This document shows positions 1 to 11,625 of a stretch of DNA of 64,000 bases, one piece after another. Under the pieces are notes generated by a model. That model made no database searches. It worked only from the letters and a program-made list of their open reading frames with translations, and was not told the origin of the DNA. The stretch is from Nectonema munidae (Eukaryota > Nematomorpha > Nectonematoida > Nectonematidae): positions 186,001 through 250,000 of the forward strand of contig JAUIRK010000757.1 of the NCBI GenBank assembly GCA_030549495.1. The letters are read 5' to 3'. The position numbers and the translations under genes were made by a program. Numbering within the stretch: the first letter of the stretch is position 1; every line of letters begins with the position of its first letter.

Positions 1-3000
1 AATAAGGGTTAAGTACATTATACACGTATATACAAAATATACAAATATATATGAATTTTTTTTGAATTAAAACATTTATGATAAATTAAAGTTAATATTG
101 TTATTTAGAATGATAAGAGGATTCTAAAAATATATGAAACTTGTTTTTTTGATGAATATATGTGAAGTCATAATTTTGAGGTCGTTTGAAAGGGCCTGAA
201 AAATCAAAAATTAAAAAAATTAAAAATTCAAAATTTTTAAAACATATTCTGATAGAGTTTGATACGCTGATTCCGAATATGTAATTTGTTTAAAATGAAT
301 CGATTGATTTTTTAATTTTTTTTATGTCAAAGTTGGAATTTTTGTCATTTTTTCAAGTTCAAAGGCTAAAAAAGTATTTAAAAAAAAAATAATTTAAAAT
401 ATTTTTACATTTTCGTACTCAGTATAAAATTTCCTTTAAAATGAGATATTAAAATTAAAAATTGGATAAGTTTGAAATTTTTCAAAAATTTTGTTAACTA
501 CCCTACAATTTTTTAAAAAAAATGAAAAAAAATATTTTCCGATTTTTTCACCGTAGTATGCTTAAATAATAGGTTTATTTTATGAATATGCAAAAAATAT
601 GAAAAAAAATATTTAATTTTTTGTTTTACACGCCAAAATATAGTGAAACATAACAAAATTGTGCATATTGTTCAAGGGCTTATAAAAAAAAATTTTGAAA
701 TTTTTTAAAAACCAAAAATAATTTAAAAATGTAGGCAAAAGGATGCTCTTTAAGATAGGCATCGTTTAAAATATTTTTAAAAAAATTTCTCTCAAAGTTA
801 AAAAATTGTAAATTTTGAAAAAAATTTTTTATAAAAATTGTTAAAATCAAAAAAAATATCAAAAATCAATATTTTTCAAAATTTTAAAATAAAATATAAG
901 CGATTTTAAATAAGATGATGTAAAAATTTGAAAAAAATAATTTTCTTTTGATGTAAAATTTTTGAATCAAAAATGTCAACTTTTTGAAAATTCAAACTTT
1001 TTTATAAAAAATATTATTATTTTTTTCGTAATTTTTTTCCACAAAATCATTTATTTATAAAAGTACTTTAACTCACTTGAAATTTTTTTCAAACTTATTG
1101 AAAAAGTGAGAAAATTTAGAGTTCATGTACGGGTTAATGAACTCCCTCTCAGGTCATTTAACTTAGACCACGTGATAGCGCTCCAGAAATGAGGTAGATA
1201 AAGATTTTATAGCTTGGAAAAAACTTTTTTATTCTAAAAGTTATTTGACTTTGAATGCTAAAAGTAAAAAATATTTGATTTTAAAAATTTGATAGAAATC
1301 ATGTTTCAATCAAATTGAATGCTTTGCTTTCATTTTTTCGCGGAACAAAATTTTTACCAGTTAAGGCAAAATTCATTCTGTATTGCAGTGCTTAAATGTC
1401 GAAGATATATTTAAACTTCAGGTAATAAAACTGGCACTTAAATATTTTACATGACAAGTTCTAGTATGCTTTTCAAATTTTTTTATTTTTTCTCAAAACT
1501 TTTGCATTTACGAGAGTAGACATCCTTTAAAACTCCATGTTTTTCATTCTAAAAATAAGAAATATAAACAAGCAATTATTCACAATGTTCCTAAGTGCTG
1601 GATTAGTTTGCTTCATATAATAGAAGAGGATTTTGATGTTTCGAGCGCAAAATTACAGTTATGCAGACATGTTGAAATATAATTGTTCTTGTAATACTAG
1701 GAATTGTTATATTTGCAACAACTGATAATAAGCTTTATATACTTGGCACAGCTCCGGAGTTTTTGTACAAATATTTTTAATGTTTTTTCATTTGTATATG
1801 TATTTTATCTTTTCATCTGTTTCTGTAAAACTATTTTTATGTCTTTTATGTATATTTATTTTATTTTATGAATAAAGTGTCACTTGATGAGCAACAATAT
1901 AAGCGACTTTAATTAGTCTTGAGTCTGCTCACGTATCCGATTACATTGTTTTGTAAGCTTAATATAGTTTAAACCCGAATAAATCTTTCTTTCTTTCTTG
2001 GTTTCTTTGCCCAGATATATTATATATTCAAGCAATACCCAAGGAAAAAGATTACCAAACAGAGGTATCACTTCTTGGATATTCACCTTTCTTTTCATCA
2101 ATTATTAATGAGCCAAAGTTATAAGATATTTAAGAGCTAGAAAAAACTATAAAGTGATGATTAGAGCACGAGAAAATCAATAAAGTCAATTTCTAATAAA
2201 TTAATCTCTAACCTTTGAAAAAGTCAAAACAAAGATTTAGAAATTGATAAAGTGTGAATCAAAAAAAATATAAAGTCAATTTTTCAAATTTAGGTCAATC
2301 AGGTCAATTTCCAATTTGTTTTATTGAAAAATATTCTAAATACTCTGACACTGATTGGGGCTTTGATACCTTAAATTCAAAATTTTATAAAGAAGAAAAA
2401 GTTTAAATGAATAGATAGATAAAATATGTAAGAGTAGAACTTCACTCATAATACACATAATTATGAATATGTTGATAACAGTTTTAGATTAATACTTAAT
2501 GGATATGAGAGTATACAGATTTGTAGAACATCTTATAATGGTAAGTTAAAACAAGACAAATAAGTGAAAAATTTCATGAGTACTTTCAAAAAAATTATAA
2601 GTTTTGAGACGATCATTTTTGCCAAATTCATGTAAAACTTTTGAACAAAAGTGGCTTTATTTTGCATCTTTGTTTCATCGCATTTATATACGTCAGGTGT
2701 ATAAAGTGGCGGCATAGAAAAAATTTTCTATCACACGCATAGTTGTCAATGAGGCAAAAAAGGACCAAGAGAGTTAACATTTCATAATTGCTTTATGCCT
2801 AAGTGTACTTTTTACAAACAATTTGCTTTGTGATATTTGTGTAATCGTCACATTATTGTGAGTGGGAAAAGTGATGGAGAAAATGTAGTACAGGGGAAGA
2901 TAGGCCAGCTAGAGAGATAAAGTTGCTCACGCACAATGCATGAAAATTTCCTTCAGAGATTTTCAGACTTTAGATTACTGGAAACGTGACTAGAGCTTAT

Positions 3001-3673
3001 TTGTTTGACATATGTTTTTATCTTATATGCCTGATGTGCTAAAAAAATGAGAAGCATAGAGGAAGTGAACATTTGACACATTTCTATATTGACACCTTAT
3101 GTATAATTTCAATTTTAAAGTCGCATATAATTCTTGTTTTTAAAAATATCTTTTCCTTGCCTTTAAAAATTATGTAAAAACTGTGAAGTCTTCTTCATAA
3201 AAAGTTAATAAAATCATATTTAAACTACCTAAAGATTTTACTCTAAAAATGAACCCTATTGCAAACTTTGTAATTGCAATCTTAAGCACAGCAAATATTT
3301 TTTGTTGAAAGTCATAGAAAGACTGAAAAATATTCAACTAAAAAGAATTCAAAATTTGTTACTTCTTCTGTTCAAACGTTTATTAATGATAATAACTTTC
3401 TAAAGAAAGTAATGGAATCTTTTTTATCATCACATATACCTTTGAATAAATTGAATCATCCTTCAAAGATTTTTTCACATATTTCGGGTACAATTGTGCA
3501 AATGAAAATTCTTTTCGATATTTCATTACAAGTTTTGCAGAAAATATAAACGAATGTATCAAAGTAAAGGTAAAAATTGTTTTTTATTTCTAATTATAGA
3601 TGAGTCCTCGTTTGGAAGTAAGTATTATGTGAATGTTTTAGTTGGAGACCTAAGTTTACCAAAGAAAGCGTAT
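1..3673. other. AT-rich DNA without recognisable genes
   Basis: The first 1.1 kb is dominated by runs of A and T with a loosely repeated aaattttt texture. From 1.1 to 3.67 kb the sequence is more complex, but the only open frames are about 60 codons and match nothing I recognise. The stretch near 1800-1890 (T-rich, ending in an AATAAA-like signal) could be the tail of an old retroposon. I see no exon, RNA gene or element boundary I can defend. Confidence 0.5.
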
Positions 3674-3811
3674 TTAACCCATTTACGACCAATGTTCCTA
3701 TTTTGGAACATAAGTAATTTCATCTTCGTCTGCTTTTTTCAATGACTTTGAATATAAATCGTCTGCATTTTTTTAGATATCGTCTGCTTTGCTTGGTCTT
3801 AAATGGGTTAA
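3674..3811. mobile_element. TTAA-type MITE, family A copy 1
   Basis: This 138 bp element starts TTAACCCATTTACGACC and ends with the near-inverse TTGGTCTTAAATGGGTTAA. It is bounded by TTAA, the target duplicated by piggyBac transposases. Inside it carries the motif TCGTCTGC three times. It is almost identical to the copy at 27414-27553, which implies recent movement. Assignment to a piggyBac-mobilised family is inferred from the TTAA ends. Confidence 0.75.
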
Positions 3812-3864
3812 TTGATTCTCTTTGCTGTTCTACTTCAGTAAATAGTCAAAAAATTACTCAAATA

Positions 3865-5670
3865 CAGTCAAACCTGTATTAAACGACCATTCAAGGTAAT
3901 ACCTAATTTTGGTCGTATTAGACAGGTGGTCGTTAAAAACAGGGTGAAAATGTTTCAAAATATTGACTTCAATAAATTGTAAACCAAAGTATCCTAGAAG
4001 ATTGAATCACAATTATAAAAGTTAAAATTAATTTATTTAACCCTTTGAGGACCAGAATTTTGAAGACTAATCGTCTGCTTTTTTCAATGCAATTTTATAT
4101 ATCTAAAGCAGACGATTTCAATTTTTTCGGACACCAGTATCCCACCGGTCTTCAAAGGGTTAAACTTTAAAATAATCAGTTATCCTTTTTTGTTGTAAGG
4201 ATTTTGCTGACATTTTGTCAAGCTCAAAACTTGTTTCACCATGTATTCCAGAGCTTTTCCTAAGTCACGATGAAGAGCAAACTTTTTTAGTTTATCCGCA
4301 ATTTTTATTGCTTCTTTTAAAGAGTATGTGCCATTTTCTTCTGTTTCTTCATCACTTTCCAAAGAACTCTCTCCTTTTTCTCTTTCGATCTCTTTCAATG
4401 CTTCTTTTCCAGGTAAGTCAAAGATGCTATTCTTAACATCGAATGTGTACAAATCTTTTTCAATATTGGCAACAGCTTCATACTCAACCCCGAAAACATC
4501 TCTACTTAAAATTTTCACTGCAGTAGGTATTTCTTCTTCAATCTCAGGATTCCACACAGAAATGTTTTCTTTGCGAAATCCGGCCTTTATGAAACATTTC
4601 TTAATTATACTTTCTGCAACTTCTTCCCATGCTTCACTACACCATAAAATTACATCCAATATTTGTGTTGATTTTAAGGGTTGACTTGCATTATTACATC
4701 TTGATTCATCTCTGTCCATTTGTCTCACTATATGGAAAAGCTATAGAAAAATTAGCGATTTTTCAGTAGATTAAAAAATTAAAAAAACATTTACTTGTCG
4801 TTTTCTAAACTTTAACTTCATTACTTCAATTATACCTTGAATTTTAACGTTACTGAGCTTAAGATTGGGATGACAAGGGGCATTATCAATGAATAGAAGT
4901 ACATTCCTTTTTTCAACTTTCATTTTCCTATTAAAATTTTGTAGCGATTCTTTAAAAATCTCACCATTCATCCAAGCTTTCCTATTAAACTAGTACTCTA
5001 CTGTATAGTATATGTTCTACTATGCTCAACTTCACTTTTGAAAAACATCTAGGAGACTTTGATTTTGCAATCACTAAATGTTTTATTTTTTCTCCAGTCA
5101 TACTGGCACAAAGTGCTATTGTTATTTTTTCCTTTTATCGTATTCCACCTAGACATTCTTCACATAAAAACTATCAAAAATTATACAAATTCAACAATTC
5201 GAAACTTTTTTTACCTTTCAAATGAAAAGATTTTTTTGTTGGGTCTTCGAAAAAAAGCCCAATTTCGTCTAAATTAAAAATGTCTTTTGCCTTATAGCAT
5301 TCACAAATTTTCTCAAGTTTCAATTTCCATTCTTCAACGGTTGATTGGCAAATATCTGCTCTTGTCATGTTACCAAAAACAATATTGGTTCTACGAATAA
5401 AACTCTTAAGCCAACAATTTGAAGCTTTAAAATTAGATTTTCCAAGTTCTTCAGCAAAGCTCAAAGTTCCTAAAATACAACAAAAAAACTTAGATCGACT
5501 AAATCAAATTTTTTCGGCAAATTTTATTTCTTCAAACAAAACAAATGTCTGGCAAAATCTTAAAACGCATAAACATTCTCTCAATAAGTGTGCTCTGTGC
5601 CATAAAGACTTTGGTAATTTTTTTACTTCCATTACCGCGTTTCTGTTTCTTCCTTTTCATTTATTGATGA
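3865..5670 (-). pseudogene. Degenerate Tigger/pogo-type DNA transposon
   Basis: A TA followed by CAGTCAAACCTGTATTAAACG at 3863 is a typical Tigger terminus. On the minus strand three frames cover a DDE_1 transposase. At 5464-5174 lies a CENP-B/HTH-like stretch (FAEELGKSNFKASN) with the first catalytic block DIFNLDEIGLFF. At 4971-4771 is the second block LLFIDNAPCHPNLKLSN, from which the text jumps to QGIIEVMKLKFRKR, so the segment that normally holds the last block is deleted. At 4728-4180 is the C-terminal ILDVILWCSEAWEEV...CFIKAGF region. Stops and frameshifts separate the pieces. A TTAA MITE sits inside its 3' end. The opposite terminal repeat was not found. Confidence 0.8.
4037..4163. mobile_element. 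TTAA-type MITE inserted in the Tigger relic
   Basis: A 127 bp element with ends TTAACCCTTTGAGGACC and GGTCTTCAAAGGGTTAA (one mismatch between the inverted ends), both bounded by TTAA. It contains a TCGTCTGC motif facing an inverted GCAGACGA, so it can fold back. It lies inside the 3' non-coding part of the Tigger relic and is therefore younger than it. Confidence 0.75.
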
Positions 5671-6057
5671 AAATATTTTACTTAGACTTTCATTGCTTTT
5701 TTTAGTGATAAAATAACTTTTTTAGACCTGCAGCACTCTTTTTAATAAAGATTTCATAGGGATGGGATAATTTTAGTATTACTCACATCTTGTCTTACAC
5801 AAGGGAAATCTTAGTATATATCGTCAACCTTTCTATCAAGAAAGGAAACTTCCCTACAAAGTTGAAGTATGCCAGAGCCATACCAATCTTGTAATGAAGC
5901 AAAATATGAACAGAAATTTGAATATTTTTTGATTTTTTAAAGAATATTTTTCAATTCTTTGATTCCAGAATTTTATTTTGATTATTTGACAAATTTATTA
6001 TTTAAAATCGTCAAAAATATACGTAATACCATTTGCATCGTCTCCTCTATTGAGATA

Positions 6058-6351
6058 TAGCATTTTCACTTTAAGTTCGTCCTTTTTCATTTTAAGTTCG
6101 TCCTTTTTCATTTTAAGTTCGTCTTTTTTCACTTTAAGTTCGTCTTTTTTCACTTTAAGTTCGTCTTTTTTCATTTTAAGTTCGTCCTTTTTCATTTTAA
6201 GTTCGTCCTTTTTCATTTTAAGTTCGTCCCTTTTCATTTCAAGTTCGTCTTTTTTCATTTTAAGTTCGTCCTTCTGACTTTATCATTAAATCTGCTTTAA
6301 AGTAAAGAAAAATTGGAAATATATTTTTTTTAATTTTACGAAATTTTTTAC
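6058..6351 (+). repeat. Left terminal inverted repeat with ten 21 bp units
   Basis: Ten tandem copies of a 21 bp unit (core AAGTTCGTC) are followed by about 75 bp of unique sequence that reappears inverted at 8308-8390. Read in one frame on the reverse strand the unit gives a heptad MKKDELK, which is a product of the repeat length and not a protein. Confidence 0.85.
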
Positions 6352-7179
6352 TCAAAATAATGTAAAAAAAATATACAAATTAAAAATAATAATTTTATTT
6401 TCCTTTCTGCAATGAAGCTAAAATGAATCGATTTTTTCTTGTGTACTTCATGAAATTTATTTTCAATTGTTTGTGCAAGTTTCAAAGTTTTTGTTTACAT
6501 CTGGAAAAGATTTCTTTTTCAATTTTGCTGAATTTCAAAATATATCTCATGAGAAAGCTCTTAAAATCAGCCTCAAGTTGTTTTTTTGAATAATTTGTTT
6601 ATAAACAAAATTATAATGAGTTTTTGTTTTCAAAAACTCGAAATTTTTCACTTTGTTTTTGGTATTTTTAAAATTTTTTTAGATAAAGAATGTCTTAAAC
6701 TTTTTACTAAAATAGCTGGTAAAACAAACTGTTTTAAACTTCAAAATGAACTAAAAAAACAGTTGTATTGAAGTTGTCTTTTTCTTTTAGTTCATGTTGA
6801 AACATTTAAAACATGCACAGATTTGCCCATTTTTCCTATTTTTTGTTTCATATGTGATGTATTCGTATCGGTTCTCTAAATAGTAGTATATAAAGAGAAT
6901 GCTTTACATTCTCTCAGTTGTATTTATATATTGTCACATAAATTCTTGTAAAATACTATATATAATAGAGCTATTCTTTTGTAACAAGGGCCGATTGGTG
7001 TTTAGTGAGATGGAAAGTCCAGTTAGACTTGGACTCAGCATTCCGGGCGGGCCACGATATTCGAAAGGATGGGTGCGAACGTCACAAAACAACTTAATTA
7101 ATTAATTAAATTCTGACCACTTTTTTATTGCTGAATTTTTTATCATCCTTTTTACTTTTACCTCCACCCCTATTCTATC

Positions 7180-8223
7180 ATGTATAACAAAATTTCAAAT
7201 GAAAAAAAGGTTGAATTAATCAAGCTTCTTTCCACAGAGTTTTTATCCATTAAGCGATCATCAGAAATCCTTGGTATAAAATACTCAACTGCAAAGTCTA
7301 TCCTCCAAAATTATGATGATAAGCACAGCAATGAAGACAACTCGAAAAAGTCCCATGGTGGACATAAAAAGAAGGTGCTTACACCTGAAAGACCCGTTTT
7401 TTTGGAAAGCTTAGTAGAGAGCAATCCCATGATGACTCTAGAAGAAATTGGAGAAAAAATCAAAGAAAAGTACTCGATAAAAATAGCTATTAGTACTATC
7501 CATAGCTACTTAGTGAATGACTTGAAAGTTACACTCAAGCGTGTTAATAAACAGATTGAAGCTGTAAATAGAGAAGACATTGTGTTAAAAAGAAAATGTT
7601 ACACGCAAGAATTTCAAAATAGTTCTCCAAGCTCACAAGAGTCGTTGATTTTCATTTACGAAAGTGGTTTTAACTTGCACTTGAGTCGCTCACAAGCGCA
7701 ATCAAAGAAAGGCACCCGGGCAAGTCTAGTGATACCAACAAACAAAGGACATAATGTTTCCCTAGTTCTTGCTATGAATTGCTTCAAAGTCATTCACTAT
7801 GAAATTATTGAAGATGGCACTTGCAACAGTAAGAAATTTATGAAATTTATCGAAAATTTGTTCGAAAAGCTAAACCCAGATACTACAATTAAAAGCGATG
7901 CCTGGATTGTGCTTGATAATGCCAAAATTCACAAAAGTAAAGTAGTTAAAGAAATTTTTCAACAAAATGGAAAATACCTACTGAAGTTTCTTTCACCTTA
8001 TTCTTTCATGTTAAACCCTTGCAAGAATGTTTTCTCTAAGGTTAAAAGTAAAGTAAGAAACTTGATGACTTCATCAACGCAAAACATGTCTTTTTCTTCT
8101 ATAATCAAAGAAGGTGTCAACTCCATTTCAACATTTGACTGTACAAACTACTACAGACATATGATGAATAATGTCAACATAGCTTCAACGGGACACTTAT
8201 ACAATCCAAACATTTATTCATGA
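7180..8223 (+). CDS. IS630/Tc1-mariner DDE transposase, probably inactive
   Basis: A single 347-residue frame from ATG to TGA. Residues 1-45 form a helix-turn-helix (SIKRSSEILGIKYSTAKSI), followed by a second HTH-like region (MTLEEIGEKI...ISTIHSYL, about 84-112). The DDE_3 catalytic core follows: IFIYESGFNLHL (157-168), IVLDNAKIHKS (243-253) and FLSPYSFMLNPCKNVF (270-285). In active relatives these read F-I-D-E-S-G, DN-x-x-H and LNP-x-E. Here the first acid is Tyr160 and the third is Lys282, leaving only Asp246. The frame is open, but two of the three metal ligands are gone, so I infer a recently dead transposase. It sits between the 295 bp inverted repeats. Similar transposases are known from microsporidia and parasitic copepods. 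Confidence 0.85.
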   Translation: MYNKISNEKKVELIKLLSTEFLSIKRSSEILGIKYSTAKSILQNYDDKHSNEDNSKKSHGGHKKKVLTPERPVFLESLVESNPMMTLEEIGEKIKEKYSIKIAISTIHSYLVNDLKVTLKRVNKQIEAVNREDIVLKRKCYTQEFQNSSPSSQESLIFIYESGFNLHLSRSQAQSKKGTRASLVIPTNKGHNVSLVLAMNCFKVIHYEIIEDGTCNSKKFMKFIENLFEKLNPDTTIKSDAWIVLDNAKIHKSKVVKEIFQQNGKYLLKFLSPYSFMLNPCKNVFSKVKSKVRNLMTSSTQNMSFSSIIKEGVNSISTFDCTNYYRHMMNNVNIASTGHLYNPNIYS

Positions 8224-8307
8224 TTTTTAAATAAATTCCACTTTATTTACGTTTTATAAATTGATTTTAAGAGCTTGCTCATGAGCTATTTTGAAATTTT
8301 TATTTTA

Positions 8308-8602
8308 AAGTAAAAAATTTCGTAAAATTAAAGAAATATATTTCCACGTTTTCTTTACTTTAAAGCAGATTTAATGATAAAGTCAGAAGGACGAACTTAA
8401 AATGAAAAAAGACGAACTTGAAATGAAAAGGGACGAATTTAAAATAAAAAAGGACGAACTTAAAATGAAAAAAGACGAACTTAAAATGAAAAAGGACAAA
8501 CTTAAAATGAAAAAAGACAAACTTAAAGTGAAAAAAGACGAACTTAAAATGAAAAAGGACGAACTTAAAATGAAAAAGGACGAACTTAAAGTGAAAATGC
8601 TA
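8308..8602 (-). repeat. Right terminal inverted repeat with ten 21 bp units
   Basis: Mirror image of 6058-6351 with ten 21 bp units (core GACGAACTTAAAATG). A few units carry substitutions not shared with the left array, so the arrays have drifted slightly since insertion. Confidence 0.85.
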
Positions 8603-8694
8603 TATATCAAATCTTGCATCTAGCAAAATGTGAACAGAAAGTTGAACATTGTCTCCCTAGTCATTTGTACATGTAATAGAAACTATTGTAGTAT

Positions 8695-8960
8695 ACAGGT
8701 TGGAGATGAATCATCGTAGTATAAAGGTTGGAGATGAATCATCGTAGTATACAGGTTGGAGATGAATCATCGTAGTATACAATTTGGAGATGAATCATCG
8801 TAGTATACAGGATGGAGATGAAGCATTGTGGTATACAGGTTGGAGATGAACCATCGTAGTATACAGGTTGGAGATGAAATATCGTAGTATACAAGTTGGA
8901 GAATACCATGGTAGTATACAGGTTGGAAAATACCATGGTAGTATAGAGGTTGGAGATTTA
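8695..8960. repeat. 28 bp minisatellite
   Basis: About nine and a half tandem copies of a 28 bp unit (GGTTGGAGATGAATCATCGT plus AGTATACA). The first seven are nearly regular. The last three lose bases and read ACCATGGTAGTATA. It lies between the Tc1-like transposon and a LINE fragment. Confidence 0.9.
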
Positions 8961-9029
8961 TATGTAATTTTACAAATTTGAAATTTCCCAAATTTAGCCA
9001 TTTAAGAAAAATTAGGGGATCTTTCAATC

Positions 9030-9770
9030 TGTTAACAAAACAACTGTTCAATTATGTTTGAAAGAGAGCAAATGTATTCCTATATATAAGAAAAAATGTG
9101 AAAAATTTAAAGTAGGTAATTATCAATCCATTCCCTTAGTAAGTATCATTTCTAAACTCTTTGAAAAAATAATTTATTTACATATTTTCAACTGTTTCAA
9201 TACAAATAAGTTATTGCATCCTCAACAGTGGGTTTTTGAAAAAATTTCCCCCACAGTTTTTGCATATTCTTTTTTGATAAATACTCTTTTTGAATATTTA
9301 GACAAGAAGGATGATATACTCGTTAAAAATCTAGATATTCTTAAACTTTTCACTCAATTTCTCACCATAAACTTGCTTCCAAACTTAAAAAATATGCTTT
9401 TGACATACAAACTTTAAACATTTTATGTTATATCTTTTTTCAGACAACAAATTATAAATACCAATTGTTGGTTATCTGATCCTCTTATAGTTGTGAGTGG
9501 AGTGCCACAAGGTTCAGTCTTGGGACCATTTCTATTTTTGATCTACATAAACGATATATGTTTCTCTAATTAAGACCTTAAAATTGTACACTACTCTTCC
9601 TTTAATCTTGAGATCTAAAACTTTCCTTTCATTTCCGATTTCACTTTATCACACAACTTTGGAAGATGTGTACAAAAGCAACATTAATAAGGTATTTGTC
9701 TGGTGTGTTTCAATGATTTTCTCATTAACCGTAAAAACTGTTCATAGGTTTTTTACTAAAGAGAGAGAGA
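9030..9770 (+). pseudogene. LINE reverse transcriptase fragment
   Basis: The frame at 9058-9417 reads CIPIYKKKCEKFKVGNYQSI, then PLVSIISKLFEKIIY and LLHPQQWVFEK, which matches the palm start of non-LTR reverse transcriptases (usual form K-x-I-P-I-F-K-K, NYRPIS, SKIFE, QFGF). A second piece at 9490-9570 gives VSGVPQGSVLGPFLFLIYIND, the conserved block 4. Further on, about 9660-9740, a LEDVYKSNINKVFVW stretch resembles the region after the YADD box. The YADD box itself is not recognisable, and frames are broken between blocks. The clade (Jockey/CR1-like) is inferred from block 4 only. Confidence 0.85.
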
Positions 9771-9779
9771 GAATTTTAT

Positions 9780-10245
9780 TATAAAAAAAGAGTGTTCACA
9801 AAAGTAATAAAGTGGAGAAAACAATGTGTATATATGTTAATATTTATAATATATATTCACATGAAGAACTATATCATCTTTTTCAAGATTATCATTATAG
9901 GAAAAATCATAAGCCAAATATGGCCGTGAATTAGATTTTTCCAGTTGAATATATAAAAAAAAAATTTTTTTTGCAAACTAATAAGTACAGTTTAAAGTTT
10001 AAACATTCACATGGAAAACAAAAGGTAAAGTCTAGATTATATTATATTTTGTATGTCCTCAGAAGATGATTTTTTATTTTTTTTTAAATGAAAGTAATGA
10101 CATAAATACATTTTCAAAGAGAACATTATCATTATAAAATTCATTATCTTTTTTTTAAAAGAAATACTTGATCCTTTTAGTCAATAGGTAATTTTTAAAG
10201 GTTTACTAGAGTTCCTAGTGTTATGTGAAAGATTTTCCCTATATC
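9780..10245. other. Unassigned AT-rich spacer
   Basis: Sequence between two LINE fragments of opposite orientation. A short GAGAGA run at the start is the only simple repeat. No coding signal is seen. Confidence 0.4.
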
Positions 10246-10249
10246 TTAT

Positions 10250-10650
10250 CAGTAGCCCGAAAACATTCTGTAAACAACCGTTGAAATATTTATAGAGAAA
10301 TAATCCAACTCTTTGTTTAAAAATAATTCATTCTGGATAAAAATCTCTGAAGTGTGGTTCGTCTTATTCATGTTAAAAATTACTCGTATAGCTCGCTTTT
10401 GAAGAATTTTAATATGTTTTTTTCCCAAAGGGAAACCAATTTATGATGCTATAATTAACATAGGAAAGGAATAATTGCTTATAAATCCAAAGTTTAATAT
10501 TCAATGGGAAAATTTTTTAGTAAAAAACAAAATACCAATGACTCGATTTAGATCGAGATATACTAACAATAGAAAGGTATTCTACTTTCATAAATAACAT
10601 TAACATCGAACTATCAAAATCTCATAATTTTTAGGACCTAATACTCAAAC
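10250..10650 (-). pseudogene. LINE C-terminal fragment, minus strand
   Basis: On the minus strand 10410-10325 reads ILQKRAIRVIFNMNKTNHTS, the usual end of a LINE reverse transcriptase ORF (L-Q-K-R-A-L-R-x-I). Upstream, 10540-10440 reads LNIKLWIYKQLFLSYVNYSI, matching the region normally given as L-x-x-L-Y-x-S-x-I-x-S-H-L-x-Y. The pieces need frame changes. It lies tail to tail with the LINE piece at 9030-9770 and is a separate insertion. Confidence 0.7.
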
Positions 10651-10659
10651 TTTAGTGTA

Positions 10660-11400
10660 GCATGTTTTCTATAAGAAAACATAAACTAGGTTAGTAATAC
10701 ATTTCTGATTATAAAAATTTTTGTTCTAAAGATAATTCCTTTGTTTGTAAAAATTATATGTAATGAATGTTTAGTATCAGTCTTGTTTTTCTTTTTTTCT
10801 CCCATTTTCTTTTCTTTTGCTAATTTCTCTTATTTATATAATATATATTTATATTTACTCATTTTTCTTTTGTTTTTTTTTTGCATTATATCTTTTTTTC
10901 ACATTTGTTATATCGCTTCTCATCTTTGAAACTTATAATAAGTTCTTGGCAAGCTGCAAATGATATAGCTATAGTATAAAGTACCTAAATTACATGTACT
11001 GATTGGGAGCGTCTTTTAACCCCAAAACACTTCAAAGCATCTTTAAATATATAAATTTAGTTTAAATATTTGTTTTTATTTTTGTTTGAGACAATTTTCA
11101 AATAAAAAAAATAGGGAAAAGTTAATTTGTATATTTTTTCAGAAGCGTCTTTTCACCCACAAACACCCCAAAACACCCAAAAATACTTCAAATCATCTTT
11201 AAATATATAAATTTATTTTAAATATTTGTTTTTATTTTTGTAAAAAAAAAATAAAAACAAAAAAAAATATATAAATAAAATATAATATAAATTAAAACAT
11301 TTAAAATATAATTTTTAATATAATATAATTTATTATATTTTTTATTATATTTAAAATTTTTTAATTATAATAATTAAAAATTTAAATTATATTAAAACCC
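10660..11400. other. AT-rich spacer with a local duplication
   Basis: A phrase beginning with GCGTCTTTT and containing CACCCC/CACTTC and AAATATATAAATTTA occurs twice (about 11008-11075 and 11147-11235), suggesting a local duplication of about 140 bp. The rest, to 11400, is nearly pure A/T. No genes seen. Confidence 0.4.
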
Positions 11401-11503
11401 CTTATGATAACTTGGCTTATCATAAGAGATGGGAGCCTTGGGAATCGAAACCCTGACCTTCAACTTTTAAGCTGAGAGGTATACCCTAACAACCATTGAG
11501 GCT
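11401..11503 (-). mobile_element. tRNA-derived SINE, family 3, minus strand
   Basis: On the minus strand GCCTCAATGGTTGTTAGGGT (A-box-like) and GGTCAGGGTTTCGATTCCC (B-box) are spaced as in a Leu/Ser-type tRNA. The acceptor stem does not close and the same sequence recurs at 12063, so this is a SINE head and not a tRNA gene. It ends near a TTATGATAACTTGG tail. Confidence 0.65.
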
Positions 11504-11625
11504 CATAATTATTAATTAAGAATTTATTTTTCTTTTTTCATCTATATGACCAAGATGTGTAGCCAAATTATTTTAAAGTAACCTATTTGATTTTTATAAA
11601 CATTATATTGGTAAAAGTATTTCTA

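Larger units (their letters stand above)
6056..8604 (+). mobile_element. IS630/Tc1-like DNA transposon with tandem-repeat TIRs
   Basis: The element is 2.55 kb, with ends TATAGCATTTTCACTTTAAG and its inverse at 8604. The flanking TA fits the Tc1/mariner target duplication. The inverted repeats are about 295 bp long (6058-6351 and 8308-8602). The outer two thirds of each is a tandem array of ten 21 bp units of the type AAGTTCGTCCTTTTTCATTTT. The inner third is unique sequence shared by both ends. One transposase frame lies between them. Related 21 bp units occur at 22540-22600, 24740-24860 and 37027-37100, suggesting non-autonomous relatives. Confidence 0.85.

Noticed and set aside
5998-6277. 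Open frames encoding repeated MKKDELK heptads (also 8402-8623)
   Set aside because: They are translations of the 21 bp units in the transposon inverted repeats. Both strands and both ends are open for the same reason. The KDEL inside is coincidence.
8690-8965. Direct repeats that could suggest a CRISPR array
   Set aside because: The units are contiguous with no unique spacers, and the window is clearly eukaryotic. It is a minisatellite.
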